From Brevundimonas sp. MF30-B (GTDB taxonomy: Bacteria > Pseudomonadota > Alphaproteobacteria > Caulobacterales > Caulobacteraceae): 64,000 nucleotides of DNA. The position numbers were made by a program, and so were the translations under genes. Shown here one piece after another: positions 7,905-15,361 of this stretch. The stretch lies in assembly GCF_004683885.1 (NCBI RefSeq), contig NZ_CP038440.1, forward strand, positions 1,274,001 through 1,338,000, in the 5' to 3' direction. Below the pieces are notes generated by a model that was not told the DNA's origin, ran no database searches, and saw only the letters and a program-made list of their open reading frames with translations. Each line of letters begins with the position of its first letter. Position 1 is the stretch's first letter.

Positions 7905-9392
7905 ATGATGGTCAATCATGACCGGGGCGCCCTGCGTCGCGCCTGCGCTCTGGGTCCGATGCTGGCCGCCGCCGTATTCAGCGCCACCGCCGCCGCCGCG
8001 CAGGACGCCGCGCCGGCCTCAACTGAACCCACGCCCTATCCGCGCAACGCCATCGGCGTCGGCCCCGTAATCGGCGGGTATGGCGAGGCGCGTTGGGCCG
8101 AGGACTGGTCCGGCCTTCGCGATCCCGCCAAGCGCAAGGATTTTCTCGACCGGCTGAAATACATTCCGCTGTCCGACGACGGCGAGGTTTGGCTGAGCCT
8201 GTCGGGCGAGATGCGCGCCCGCACCGCCCTGACCACCAGCCCGGGTCTGAGCGATGGCGCGGACCAGCGTCTGGACACCCTGAGACTGGTAGGCGGGGCC
8301 GATCTGCGCGTGGGGCCGCATCTCCGCGCCTACGGCGAGCTGGCCCATGGCGGCGCCGGCGGGCGCAACATGAGCCGGTCCATACCCGCGCTTCGTAACG
8401 ACCTGGTGGTGCAGCAGGCCTTCGTCGATGTATCCGCCGAGGTGCAGGGGCTTGAGCTGGGCGCGCGTTACGGCCGCCAGTTTTTTCTGGACGGCTCGCC
8501 TTATCTGATCAGCACCCGCAACGGGGCCACCATTCTGACGCCCTACAACGGTGTGCGCGCCTGGGTGAGGGGAGAGCGGATGAGGGCGGATCTATTCGAT
8601 CTGCGGCCGACCACTCTGGGCGTTGGGGGCATTGACGATGACCGCACCGACCGCAGCCGCCGGTTCAGCGGCGTTACGGCAGGCGTGCTTGTGCCTCGAG
8701 ACTGGTTCGGCGGCTCCCGGTTGCACTTCGACCCCTTCCTGTGGCGTCACACCCAGGATGCGCGCCGCTGGGGCGCCGAGGTGGCCCACGAACGGCGCGA
8801 TTACACAGGCGCGCGCCTGTGGGGCTCCGCCGGATCGGTCAATCTGGACTGGACCGTCGCGCGCCAGACCGGCCGGTACGGCGACCGCCGCATCGACGCC
8901 TGGCACGTCTTCACTCAGCAAAGCTTCAGCGTGGGCGAGGGCGCGTCAGCGCCGAGGGTGGGCTTGCGGTTCGACTACGGATCGGGCGGCGGAGCCTATG
9001 ACGACGGGCCGCTGCGCAACGCCGTCACGCCTTTCGGCGTGCCGATCTTCTACAGCTATCAGAACGTCTTCAACCCGGTGAACATGGTCGTCCTCGCGCC
9101 AAGCGTCACGGTCCGACGCGGCCCGACCGCTCTGACCGCCGAAGTCCAGGCCACTTGGCGCGCCTCGACCGACGACGCCGTCTATCGCGCCACCGACCTC
9201 GCCTATGCGGGGACGGAGGCCGTGGACGGCCGTCATGTCGGCGAAGTCTGGAAGCTGCAGCTGGCACACACGGTCTCGCCCCGCACCAGCCTGATCGCTC
9301 GCTACGAGCATCTCGCCGCAGGCTCGGTGCTCAAGGACGCTGGCTACGAAAGTTCGGACTACCTGACGGCCTGGGTGAGCTTCAGGTTTTGA
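7905..9392 (+). CDS. AlgE-like outer-membrane porin (alginate export family)
   Basis: 495 residues with a signal peptide ending near AAAAAQDAA, preceded by AGGAGA and the ATG at 7905. The mature protein is rich in alternating aromatic/polar beta-strands and ends in ...SDYLTAWVSFRF, with the C-terminal Phe expected of outer-membrane barrels. Features such as WLSLSGEMRARTA and LGARYGRQFFLDGSPYLIST match the alginate-export (AlgE-type) barrel family. It lies 84 bases after the Nramp-like gene in the same direction and probably provides outer-membrane passage for the compound handled by this cluster. True alginate export is unlikely, as no alginate genes are nearby. Confidence 0.85.
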   Translation: MMVNHDRGALRRACALGPMLAAAVFSATAAAAQDAAPASTEPTPYPRNAIGVGPVIGGYGEARWAEDWSGLRDPAKRKDFLDRLKYIPLSDDGEVWLSLSGEMRARTALTTSPGLSDGADQRLDTLRLVGGADLRVGPHLRAYGELAHGGAGGRNMSRSIPALRNDLVVQQAFVDVSAEVQGLELGARYGRQFFLDGSPYLISTRNGATILTPYNGVRAWVRGERMRADLFDLRPTTLGVGGIDDDRTDRSRRFSGVTAGVLVPRDWFGGSRLHFDPFLWRHTQDARRWGAEVAHERRDYTGARLWGSAGSVNLDWTVARQTGRYGDRRIDAWHVFTQQSFSVGEGASAPRVGLRFDYGSGGGAYDDGPLRNAVTPFGVPIFYSYQNVFNPVNMVVLAPSVTVRRGPTALTAEVQATWRASTDDAVYRATDLAYAGTEAVDGRHVGEVWKLQLAHTVSPRTSLIARYEHLAAGSVLKDAGYESSDYLTAWVSFRF

Positions 9393-9734
9393 AAGCCGTG
9401 AGTGACCGTAGATCGCTTGTGATCTCACCGCGTTTTCCGGGTTTGCCTCGAGGGCGCAGACGCCGGCTGCTATGAAGACCGAGAGATAAAGCCATCAACG
9501 CCATTCGATGGCCTGCCCTCGTCCACGCCGTATGAGCAACGCAAGCAGGTCTAGGTTTGTGAACTGCTGAACGGCTCACACCCGGCCTTAGTCATCTAGC
9601 GACGCGGCGGCTTGCGGGGGAATGATTGCTCGTGACTCTTCTCGGACCTTCGGGAGGTCTGCTTCCTGGCCATCTAAAGGGCGGGGATGAACTGACTTCC
9701 ACCGGCTCTGGGATATCCGTTCCGCAGCCTGCCG
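9393..9734. other. Gene-free spacer at the edge of the accessory region
   Basis: 342 bases with no convincing coding frame. A weak inverted pair GTGAG/CTCAC (around 9399-9428) follows the porin gene. The rest shows no recognisable element. It separates the porin cluster from the bicarbonate-permease gene and may mark the left edge of the accessory segment. Confidence 0.4.
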
Positions 9735-10709
9735 TCACGCCGACATCCAAACAGCTGCAGCGGTGTAGAGGGCGATGCCGAGGCTGAGGTTGAACGGGAA
9801 GGTGATCGCCAAGGACGCTGTGACGAACACGCCGGCGTCGGCCTGGGGGGCCGCAAGCCGCATGGCCGCGGGCACAGCGATATAGGACGCCGAACCGGCG
9901 AGAATGGTCAGCAGCGCGGTGTCGCCGGCCTCCAGCCCGGCGAGACGGGCCAGCCCAAGGGCGACGCCCGCCGAGAGCACGGGAAAGCCCATGGCGAAGC
10001 CGATGACGCCTGGCGTCAACTTTCGCCCGCCTTCCATCAGCCGGCGGGCGGCGACCAGACCGATGTCGAGCAGGAAGAAGCACAGAGCGCCCTGGAACAG
10101 CGGCCCGACAAACAGCTCCAGCCGGGCCATGCCGGCATCGCCGGAGACCAGCCCGACCAAGAAGCTGCCGAGCAGCATCACGGACGCCGCGCCGACGAAC
10201 ACCTCCCTCAGGATTGTCCTTCGCCGCCCAGGCTCGCCCCGACCCGCGCCATTGAGAAGAATCAGTGCCGTCAGGATGGCGGGGGTTTCCATCAGGGCGA
10301 GCACAGCCGCCATGTAGCCCCCCGATGTGAGACCGAGGGCTGCCAGATGCTGCTGGCCGGCGGCGAAGGTCACCACCGAAACGGACCCGTAGGTCGCCGC
10401 CAGCGCGCAGAGGGTCGGACGGTCGAGCCCGCGGACGCGCTTCAGGATGAGGAAGGCGACCAGCGGCATCAGGGCGCTGAGGGCGATGCCGATCGCCCCC
10501 GCCGAAAGGAAATCCCCGTTGAATCCCGCGGCGCGCGCCTCCACGCCGCCTTTGAAGCCGATGCACAGCATCAGATAGAGGGACAGACCCTTGGCGACCG
10601 GCTCGGGAATAGCCAGGTCCGAGCGCGCGAAAGCGGCCGCTGCGCCGACAAAGAAGAACAGGATGGCGGGCGACGTCAGAAGCGCCAGGCTGGTGGAAAT
10701 GTCAGGCAT
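9735..10709 (-). CDS. SbtA-type sodium-dependent bicarbonate permease
   Basis: 324 residues, with about ten membrane segments. The opening SPAILFFFVGAAAAFARSDLAIPEPVAKGLSLYLML and the paired GFKGG ... LLTILAGSASYIAVPAAMRLA segments are characteristic of the PF05982 bicarbonate-transport permease family (SbtA). In cyanobacteria these import HCO3- with Na+. In heterotrophs the role is less clear but probably inorganic-carbon uptake. It is divergent from a LysR-type gene, and a beta-carbonic anhydrase lies 2 kb away, which supports a bicarbonate link. No SbtB partner was seen nearby. Confidence 0.88.
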   Translation of the reverse strand: MPDISTSLALLTSPAILFFFVGAAAAFARSDLAIPEPVAKGLSLYLMLCIGFKGGVEARAAGFNGDFLSAGAIGIALSALMPLVAFLILKRVRGLDRPTLCALAATYGSVSVVTFAAGQQHLAALGLTSGGYMAAVLALMETPAILTALILLNGAGRGEPGRRRTILREVFVGAASVMLLGSFLVGLVSGDAGMARLELFVGPLFQGALCFFLLDIGLVAARRLMEGGRKLTPGVIGFAMGFPVLSAGVALGLARLAGLEAGDTALLTILAGSASYIAVPAAMRLAAPQADAGVFVTASLAITFPFNLSLGIALYTAAAVWMSA

Positions 10710-10806
10710 GCGTCAACCGGTCCTCTGAAGGTCGGTCCGAGTGAACTCGACCGGCATGGGCATCCAGTTTATTGAGGTAATGCAGGTTATAACGGGCGCT
10801 AATGGA

Positions 10807-11676
10807 ATGGCTGATCGGCTGGTCAATCTGGACATCGACCTGCTGCGGGCCTTCGTCACGGTCGTCGAAACCGGCAGCTTCACCCGCACGGCGGCCTTGC
10901 TCGGCCGGACCCAGCCGGCTGTCAGCCTGCAGATCCGCCGGCTCGAGGACCAGTTGCGGTCGCCGCTGTTTGATCGCGGGGGCAAGGGCGTCGGCCTGAC
11001 GACAGAGGGCGCAGGACTTCTGCCGCAGGCCCGCCGGTTGTTGCGATTGAATGATGAGATCGTGTCGACCCTGGGCGACGGGGATCCGGAGGGCGAGGTT
11101 CGGCTCGGCGCGCCCGAGGACATCGCGACCATGCACCTCCCCGGGATCCTCGGAGCGTTCGCGCGCAGCCACCCCCGTATCCGACTGTCCGTAACCTGTG
11201 ACTACACCGCTAACCTGCTCGACCAGATGTCGCGCGGCATGCTCGATCTGGCGCTGATAAAGCGTGAGCCCGTCGGCCCCGAACTGGGCGTCCGGGTCTG
11301 GAGCGAGCCGCTGGTCTGGGTGGCGCTCGACGGCTCGATCGTCGAGGCGTCGCCGCTGCCGCTGATCGTTGCGCCCGCCCCGGACATCTATCGTAAACGC
11401 GCCCTCGGCGCGCTCACGGACGCCGGCATCGGTTTTCGCGCGGCCTTCACCTCGCCGAGCCTCGCCGGTCAGATGGCGGCGCTGCGCGCCGGCCTCGGCG
11501 TCGGCGTGCTTCCCGCCGCCATGGCCCCCCGCGAGCTGTCAGTGCTTGGGGAGCCGCTTCCGAAGCTGAGCGACAGCGAGATCGCGCTGGTCACCGCACG
11601 GGGCGCCGGCGGGCCTGCGGAGCTTCTTGCGCACGAGGTTCTGCGCGCGCTCGAGCGAGGCCCCATCGCTCCATGA
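10807..11676 (+). CDS. LysR-family transcriptional regulator
   Basis: 289 residues from ATG at 10807. The N-terminus LDIDLLRAFVTVVETGSFTRTAALLGRTQPAVSLQIRRLE is a classic LysR winged helix-turn-helix. The C-terminal co-inducer domain follows (GEVRLGAPEDIATMHLPGIL). An in-frame GTG at 10741 would add 22 residues of no LysR character. Divergent from the SbtA-type permease with a 97-base gap containing the AT-rich segment GAGGTAATGCAGGTTATAA, where a LysR T-N11-A site would lie. It probably controls that permease and may respond to bicarbonate or CO2 limitation; the ligand is inferred only. Confidence 0.9.
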   Translation: MADRLVNLDIDLLRAFVTVVETGSFTRTAALLGRTQPAVSLQIRRLEDQLRSPLFDRGGKGVGLTTEGAGLLPQARRLLRLNDEIVSTLGDGDPEGEVRLGAPEDIATMHLPGILGAFARSHPRIRLSVTCDYTANLLDQMSRGMLDLALIKREPVGPELGVRVWSEPLVWVALDGSIVEASPLPLIVAPAPDIYRKRALGALTDAGIGFRAAFTSPSLAGQMAALRAGLGVGVLPAAMAPRELSVLGEPLPKLSDSEIALVTARGAGGPAELLAHEVLRALERGPIAP

Positions 11677-11707
11677 CGCGCCATTATAAGCCGCATCATC
11701 ACTTCTG

Positions 11708-11889
11708 ATTGGTCGGACGGCGGCCGACCGCTCATATTGGCTATGCGGCCCGGGCCCCTCTGACGATCGCATCGGTCGTGATGTCGGACCGCATCGGGTG
11801 CGCTCGATGACGGGGTCCGACGCTTCTTCTCCCCCCTCGAACCGACGGCTTCGGCGTCGAGCGCTCCCCTTCAGAGAAGGAGAGGCCCC
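11708..11889 (+). promoter_or_regulatory. Structured 5' leader, copy 1 (ahead of TerB-like gene)
   Basis: This segment matches 13337-13506 in order and spacing. A TTGGTC box near 11709 with partly conserved spacer probably marks the promoter. The 75-base core at 11744-11818 differs from copy 2 at only six positions. Within the core GGGCCCC (11752-11758) pairs with GGGGTCC (11812-11818), ACGATC (11763-11768) pairs with GGTCGT (11774-11779), and CATCG (11792-11796) can pair with CGATG (11805-11809). GGGTGCGCTCGA (11796-11807) is complementary, with one mismatch, to TCGAGCGCTCCC (11857-11868), just ahead of the AAGGAG site at 11877. It resembles a cis-regulatory RNA; I do not recognise a known class. 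Confidence 0.6.
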
Positions 11890-12360
11890 ATGCCCCAACC
11901 GAACAGATTGCTACGAAAACGTCCTGCGATTGACGAACATGATGTCTGGACACCCGGCAACATCGTCCAGATGGACGCGATGGTCGCCGCCTGCGCCCTG
12001 GTTTCCCAGGCCGACGGCTGGGTCACCCACGACGAGCGCAGGCGCATGCTTGACCGCATGCGCAACTCACCGACGATCGCCTTCTTTGGTGCAGACGATG
12101 TGATGCTCATGTTCGAAGCTCTGCACCCGCGCTTCGAACGCGATCTCGACGATGGAGAGGCGACGGCGGAAGTCGCCGTCGCACGGCTGCGAGGCCAACC
12201 GGGCCCCTCTCGCCTGCTGATCGAACCGGCCTGCTCGCTCGCCGAAGCTGATGGCGGCTTCGACGCCGAAGAGCGCGACGTGATCCTGCGGCTCCGCAAG
12301 ATCCTTGGCGTTGATCCATCGGCTTACGACCTTCGCCCGGGCGATGGAGAGGGACGATGA
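11890..12360 (+). CDS. TerB-like (tellurite resistance B family) protein
   Basis: 156 residues, all-helical, with two acidic half-motifs ACALVSQADGWVTHDERRRM (~35-54) and ACSLAEADGGFDAEERDVIL (~118-137). The A-D-G-x-x-x-x-E repeats are diagnostic of the TerB fold, which binds metal ions through such acidic helices. Full-length for the family. The AAGGAG ribosome binding site is 7 bases before the ATG and lies beside a predicted long-range RNA pairing. Role: envelope or ion stress is usual for TerB relatives; the specific function here is unknown. The gene carries the duplicated leader. Confidence 0.85.
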   Translation: MPQPNRLLRKRPAIDEHDVWTPGNIVQMDAMVAACALVSQADGWVTHDERRRMLDRMRNSPTIAFFGADDVMLMFEALHPRFERDLDDGEATAEVAVARLRGQPGPSRLLIEPACSLAEADGGFDAEERDVILRLRKILGVDPSAYDLRPGDGEGR

Positions 12361-12545
12361 GGGTCGGCCCGACTACGAGCTTCGCCGTCCATGTCCTGGC
12401 GGTTCATTCCTCGCAGATGACCTGTCGGGTCGGCGGCCATCGCAGCTCGCCGACGACCCAACCGGTCCCACCACTTGGTGCAATCACTGACGACACCTCC
12501 ACCCGGCGGGCCAGCCAGCACACCTTCGACATCCGAGTCTGAGGG

Positions 12546-12701
12546 ATGCTCAAGCCGATGGACCGCCTGACACAAAACGTCCCGGCCAAATCAGTCTGGC
12601 TGTGGCGCGGCTTGGTTGCCCTGCACGCTCTCACGATCGCGGACAGTCGCCAGTCGATGCGGCGCAGTCGGGCGACCGCCGCCGCCGCGCCGTCTTCATG
12701 A
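12546..12701 (+). CDS. Possible small ORF, 51 residues
   Basis: ATG at 12546 opens a 51-residue frame (MLKPMDRLTQNVPAKSVWLW ...) with a short hydrophobic centre and a basic tail containing SMRRSR. It ends at 12701, about 20 bases before the carbonic anhydrase start. The ribosome binding site is poor: GAGGG directly abuts the ATG. The layout loosely resembles the 42-residue ORF at 13507 (short hydrophobic segment, then a MR..RSR basic tail), but similarity is too weak to call homology. The rest of 12361-12545 shows no gene. Confidence 0.3.
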   Translation: MLKPMDRLTQNVPAKSVWLWRGLVALHALTIADSRQSMRRSRATAAAAPSS

Positions 12702-12723
12702 CGTCAGAACCCGACGATCCCCG

Positions 12724-13305
12724 ATGGCGGGCTACCGCCGTTTCCGCGCGTCGGTCTGGCCGACACACGCGAGGCGCTACGCCGAGTTGGCCCGCCGACG
12801 GCAGCGACCGACCACGGCGGTCATCGCCTGCTCCGACGCTCGGATCGATCCTCAGACCATATTCGACGCCGAGCCCGGCGAGCTGTTCGTCATCCGTAAC
12901 GTGGCAGGGCTGGTCCCGGAATATGCGCCCGACGGCGGGTGTCACGGGACCAGTGCGGCGCTCGAGTATGCGGTGAAGATTCTCAAGGTCCGGCGGATCG
13001 TCGTGCTCGGGCATGCGCGTTGCGACGGCATTTACGCAATGATCCATGGTCCGCTGCGAAACGCGCCCGATTTCCTGGGTCCGTGGGTGGACATCGCCGA
13101 ACCGGTGATGTGGCCGATGCCCGAACAGGGGTCCGGCGAGGCCTTCGAGGCGGCGATCGAGGACGCGGTGCTGCGCCTGTCCCAGACCAACCTGAGGACG
13201 TTCCCGTGGATACGGGATGCCGAAAAGTCCGGCCATCTCTCCCTGGCGGCCTGGAAGTTCAGCATCGCCTCGGGCGAACTGACGCCGGGCCAGTCAGGTC
13301 CATAG
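12724..13305 (+). CDS. Beta-class carbonic anhydrase
   Basis: 193 residues from ATG at 12724. Zinc ligands and partners are visible: C36-x-D38-x-R40 in ACSDARIDP and H97-x2-C100 in LGHARCDG, with the usual RNVAGLVP and GTSAALEYAV segments between. It interconverts CO2 and bicarbonate in the cytosol. The N-terminus is uncertain. MAGYRRFRASVWP aligns with family members, but most start ten or so residues earlier and no ribosome binding site precedes this ATG. An ATG at 12698 in another frame suggests a possible small frameshift or an overlapping start. With the SbtA-type gene at 9735 it suggests an inorganic-carbon function. Confidence 0.88.
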   Translation: MAGYRRFRASVWPTHARRYAELARRRQRPTTAVIACSDARIDPQTIFDAEPGELFVIRNVAGLVPEYAPDGGCHGTSAALEYAVKILKVRRIVVLGHARCDGIYAMIHGPLRNAPDFLGPWVDIAEPVMWPMPEQGSGEAFEAAIEDAVLRLSQTNLRTFPWIRDAEKSGHLSLAAWKFSIASGELTPGQSGP

Positions 13306-13336
13306 GCCATGATTATCGGCTGCATGAGCACAACTC

Positions 13337-13506
13337 ATTGGTCCGCCCGGAGGAGAACGCTCAATGTCGGTTTGCGGCCCGGGCCCCTCTGACGATCATG
13401 GTGATCGTGATGTCGGACCGCATCGGGTGCGCTCGATGACGGGGTCCAGTCCAACCAGAATCCCTTGGTCACGGCAGAGAGCGCACCCGTTCAGAGGAGC
13501 GGCTCC
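13337..13506 (+). promoter_or_regulatory. Structured 5' leader, copy 2 (ahead of a 42-residue ORF)
   Basis: Second copy of the 11708-11889 element. TTGGTC lies at 13338 and the 75-base core at 13373-13447, exactly the same distance apart as in copy 1. The closing stem is GGGCCCC (13381-13387) with GGGGTCC (13441-13447). The variable hairpin is ACGATCA (13392-13398) with TGATCGT (13402-13408): sequence differs from copy 1 but pairing is kept. CGGGTGCGCTC (13424-13434) is a perfect 11-base complement of GAGCGCACCCG (13479-13489), which sits 5 bases before GAGGAG (13494-13499). This suggests control of translation start. Confidence 0.6.
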
Positions 13507-13635
13507 ATGGCGACGAGAACGACCCGACGGCTCAGACGCTACAGCCTCATCATGGTGTTGAACCTGATGACCGCGTTCTCGGCTGTGATCAGGGCGATGC
13601 GATCCATCCGTTCACGGTCGGGCGGTCACCGCTGA
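13507..13635 (+). CDS. Small basic membrane-like peptide, 42 residues
   Basis: ATG at 13507 with a well-placed GAGGAG 7 bases upstream opens a 42-residue frame. The layout is a basic N-terminus (ATRTTRRLRRY), one hydrophobic stretch (SLIMVLNLMTAFSAVI) and a basic tail (RAMRSIRSRSGGHR). It resembles a single-span inner-membrane peptide. It sits directly behind the second copy of the conserved leader, where the first copy drives the TerB-like gene, so a regulated stress peptide is plausible. No family recognised. A CGCGACC/GGTCGCG inverted repeat at 13652-13679 follows the stop and could act as a weak terminator. Confidence 0.5.
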   Translation: MATRTTRRLRRYSLIMVLNLMTAFSAVIRAMRSIRSRSGGHR

Positions 13636-13710
13636 GCGCCATTTACCCGATCGCGACCCTCGCGCGCCCGCCGGTCGCGCGCCCCCTCCCGACTGCATAG
13701 AGCTTCGCTG

Positions 13711-14115
13711 ATGACCCCCACCCTCCGATCCGTCGTGGCCACAACACTGGCATGTTTCATCCTGGCCGCGTGCGAACCGCTCGACACGTCCCCCTTGCAA
13801 GACATCGAAGAGGCGGCGGAGGCCGCGCAGGCCTCGGCGGAAGACCTCAATTCCCGCGCTTCGGAGATACAGGGCGCGATCGACGATCCAGTGGGCGCCC
13901 TCCGCACGGCCGCCCTCGGGGCCGGCTTCACAAAGACCCCGACCGCCGAGGCGAACCTGTTTGTGCTGACTGACCTGCAGACGGGTTGCCAATGGCTCGC
14001 CACCTACGGACCAGACAACCGGGCCGTGAGCCTCGTGCCCCGCACCAAACCGAGCGGTGCTGACACCCGCCAACGCTGCATCTCGATCGGGGCGGTCGGC
14101 GAAGGCTCGCAATAA
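13711..14115 (+). CDS. Small lipoprotein
   Basis: 134 residues. The signal ends in a lipobox (FILAAC, lipid-modified C21). It is followed by an acidic helical stretch (DIEEAAEAAQASAEDLNSRASEIQGA) that may be coiled-coil, then a compact C-terminal domain with FVLTDLQTGCQWLATYGPDNRAVSLVPRT. That domain resembles small beta proteins found in phage and chromosomal lipoproteins (DUF6440-like, low certainty). It is probably tethered to the inner face of the outer membrane or to the outer face of the inner membrane. It lies 75 bases after the 42-residue ORF and may share its transcript. Confidence 0.75.
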   Translation: MTPTLRSVVATTLACFILAACEPLDTSPLQDIEEAAEAAQASAEDLNSRASEIQGAIDDPVGALRTAALGAGFTKTPTAEANLFVLTDLQTGCQWLATYGPDNRAVSLVPRTKPSGADTRQRCISIGAVGEGSQ

Positions 14116-14208
14116 CGCCGGCCCGTCGATTGTATCGACGCGCACCGCAGCCAATTCAACGCCCCCACGTCCAACAGCCCGTTTCTTCAGCCAAGGCCTG
14201 ATAACACC

Positions 14209-15192
14209 GTGCCCACCGATACCCTGTTCCTGTTGCTTGGCCTCGTCCTGCTGATTGCTGGCGGTGACCTCCTCGTCCGGGGAGCGGTCCGGATCGCCGA
14301 AAGACTGCGACTCTCACCGATGCTGATCGGGCTGACGGTCGTGGGTATGGGCACCTCGACGCCCGAACTGGCTGCGAGCCTCCAAGCCAGCCTTGCTGGA
14401 TCTCCGGGCATCGCCCTCGGCAATATCGTGGGATCGAACTTCGCCAACGCCCTTCTGATCCTCGGGACGGCGGCCCTGATCGCGCCGATCGCGGTGAATG
14501 CCCGCACCCTCTGGCGCGATGGCGGCGTGGGCGTTGTGGCCGCCCTGGCACTGCTGGGTGCGGGGGCGACGGTGGGCCTGTCCCGCGAGGCGGGCCTGGG
14601 TTTCCTGATCCTGATGGTGGGGTATGTCTACTACGCCTATCGTCAGGAGAGCGTGGGGGCGGCTCACAGCGCCGCCTATGACCGCGCCGCAGCGATGGAA
14701 GAGGTCGATCCGGCCCTGATCCCGCGTGACCAGCCGGCGGGCCGGCTGTCGGCCGCGCTCCTGCTTTTTACTGTCGGTCTGGCCCTGATCGTCGGCGGCG
14801 GCAGCCTTCTGGTAAACGCCGCTATCGCCATCGCCCAAAAGCTCGGGGTCAGCGACACCGTCATCGGGCTCACCATCGTCGCGGTCGGGACATCCCTACC
14901 GGAACTGGTCACCTCGGCCGTCGCAGCATGGCGCAGGCAGGGAGACATCGCGCTAGGCAATGTGCTGGGCTCCAACATCTACAACATCCTGTTTATCGGC
15001 GGCCTGACAGGAGCGATCGCCCCGACTACGATTCCGGCCAGCATCATGGCGTTCGACCTTTGGGCGCTGGTGGCCGTGTCGCTGGTCGTGTTGCTCTTCG
15101 CCTTCTCCGGCGGGCGGTTAAGCAGGAGAGAAGGCCTCGTTCTGGTGGCGGCCTATATCGTCTACGCCGGATATACCGCCGGACTGATCTGA
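14209..15192 (+). CDS. Calcium/sodium antiporter (CaCA family, YrbG-like)
   Basis: 327 residues, about ten membrane segments, starting at GTG 14209. Both alpha-repeats of the cation/Ca2+ exchanger family are visible: VVGMGTSTPELAASLQASLAG with GNIVGSNFANALLILG in the first half, and VAVGTSLPELVTSAVAAWR with GNVLGSNIYNILFIGG in the second. The conserved Glu residues (PE in each) are the ion ligands. It probably exports Ca2+ in exchange for Na+ or H+. It lies downstream of the lipoprotein and completes a group of envelope/ion functions in the accessory region. Confidence 0.92.
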   Translation: MPTDTLFLLLGLVLLIAGGDLLVRGAVRIAERLRLSPMLIGLTVVGMGTSTPELAASLQASLAGSPGIALGNIVGSNFANALLILGTAALIAPIAVNARTLWRDGGVGVVAALALLGAGATVGLSREAGLGFLILMVGYVYYAYRQESVGAAHSAAYDRAAAMEEVDPALIPRDQPAGRLSAALLLFTVGLALIVGGGSLLVNAAIAIAQKLGVSDTVIGLTIVAVGTSLPELVTSAVAAWRRQGDIALGNVLGSNIYNILFIGGLTGAIAPTTIPASIMAFDLWALVAVSLVVLLFAFSGGRLSRREGLVLVAAYIVYAGYTAGLI

Positions 15193-15281
15193 GCCCTGCG
15201 CGCCGGCTTACCCTCACGTCTGGGCGCCCGCCAGGGCAGCGCACTCGGGTCGGTGAAGGTCGCATTCCCGACGGAGGGAGA

Positions 15282-15320
15282 ATGTCCGATCTTGGCGCTG
15301 AACAGATGCAAAGAGCGTAG
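15282..15320 (+). CDS. Possible 12-codon leader peptide
   Basis: A strong GGAGGGAG ribosome binding site precedes ATG at 15282, which reads MSDLGAEQMQRA then stops at 15318-15320. It ends about 40 bases before the recombinase start. It may be a leader peptide or the stub of an interrupted gene. Very short, so uncertain. Confidence 0.25.
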   Translation: MSDLGAEQMQRA

Positions 15321-15361
15321 ACTTGCCACGGACAGGGAGGCGATCTCAATGGAGGTTGGCC

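Noticed and set aside
11708..11889. yybP-ykoY manganese riboswitch ahead of the TerB-like gene
   Set aside because: TerB/TerC relatives can carry that class, but the core conserved bases I know for it are not present here.
12698..12976. ATG at 12698 in another frame as the carbonic anhydrase start
   Set aside because: That frame leaves the family sequence at once; a frameshift near 12724 cannot be excluded but the in-frame ATG suffices.
11708..13506. CRISPR array or transposon ends as explanation of the repeated leader
   Set aside because: Only two copies, 1.6 kb apart, no terminal inverted repeats or target duplications, and internal pairing is preserved as in RNA.
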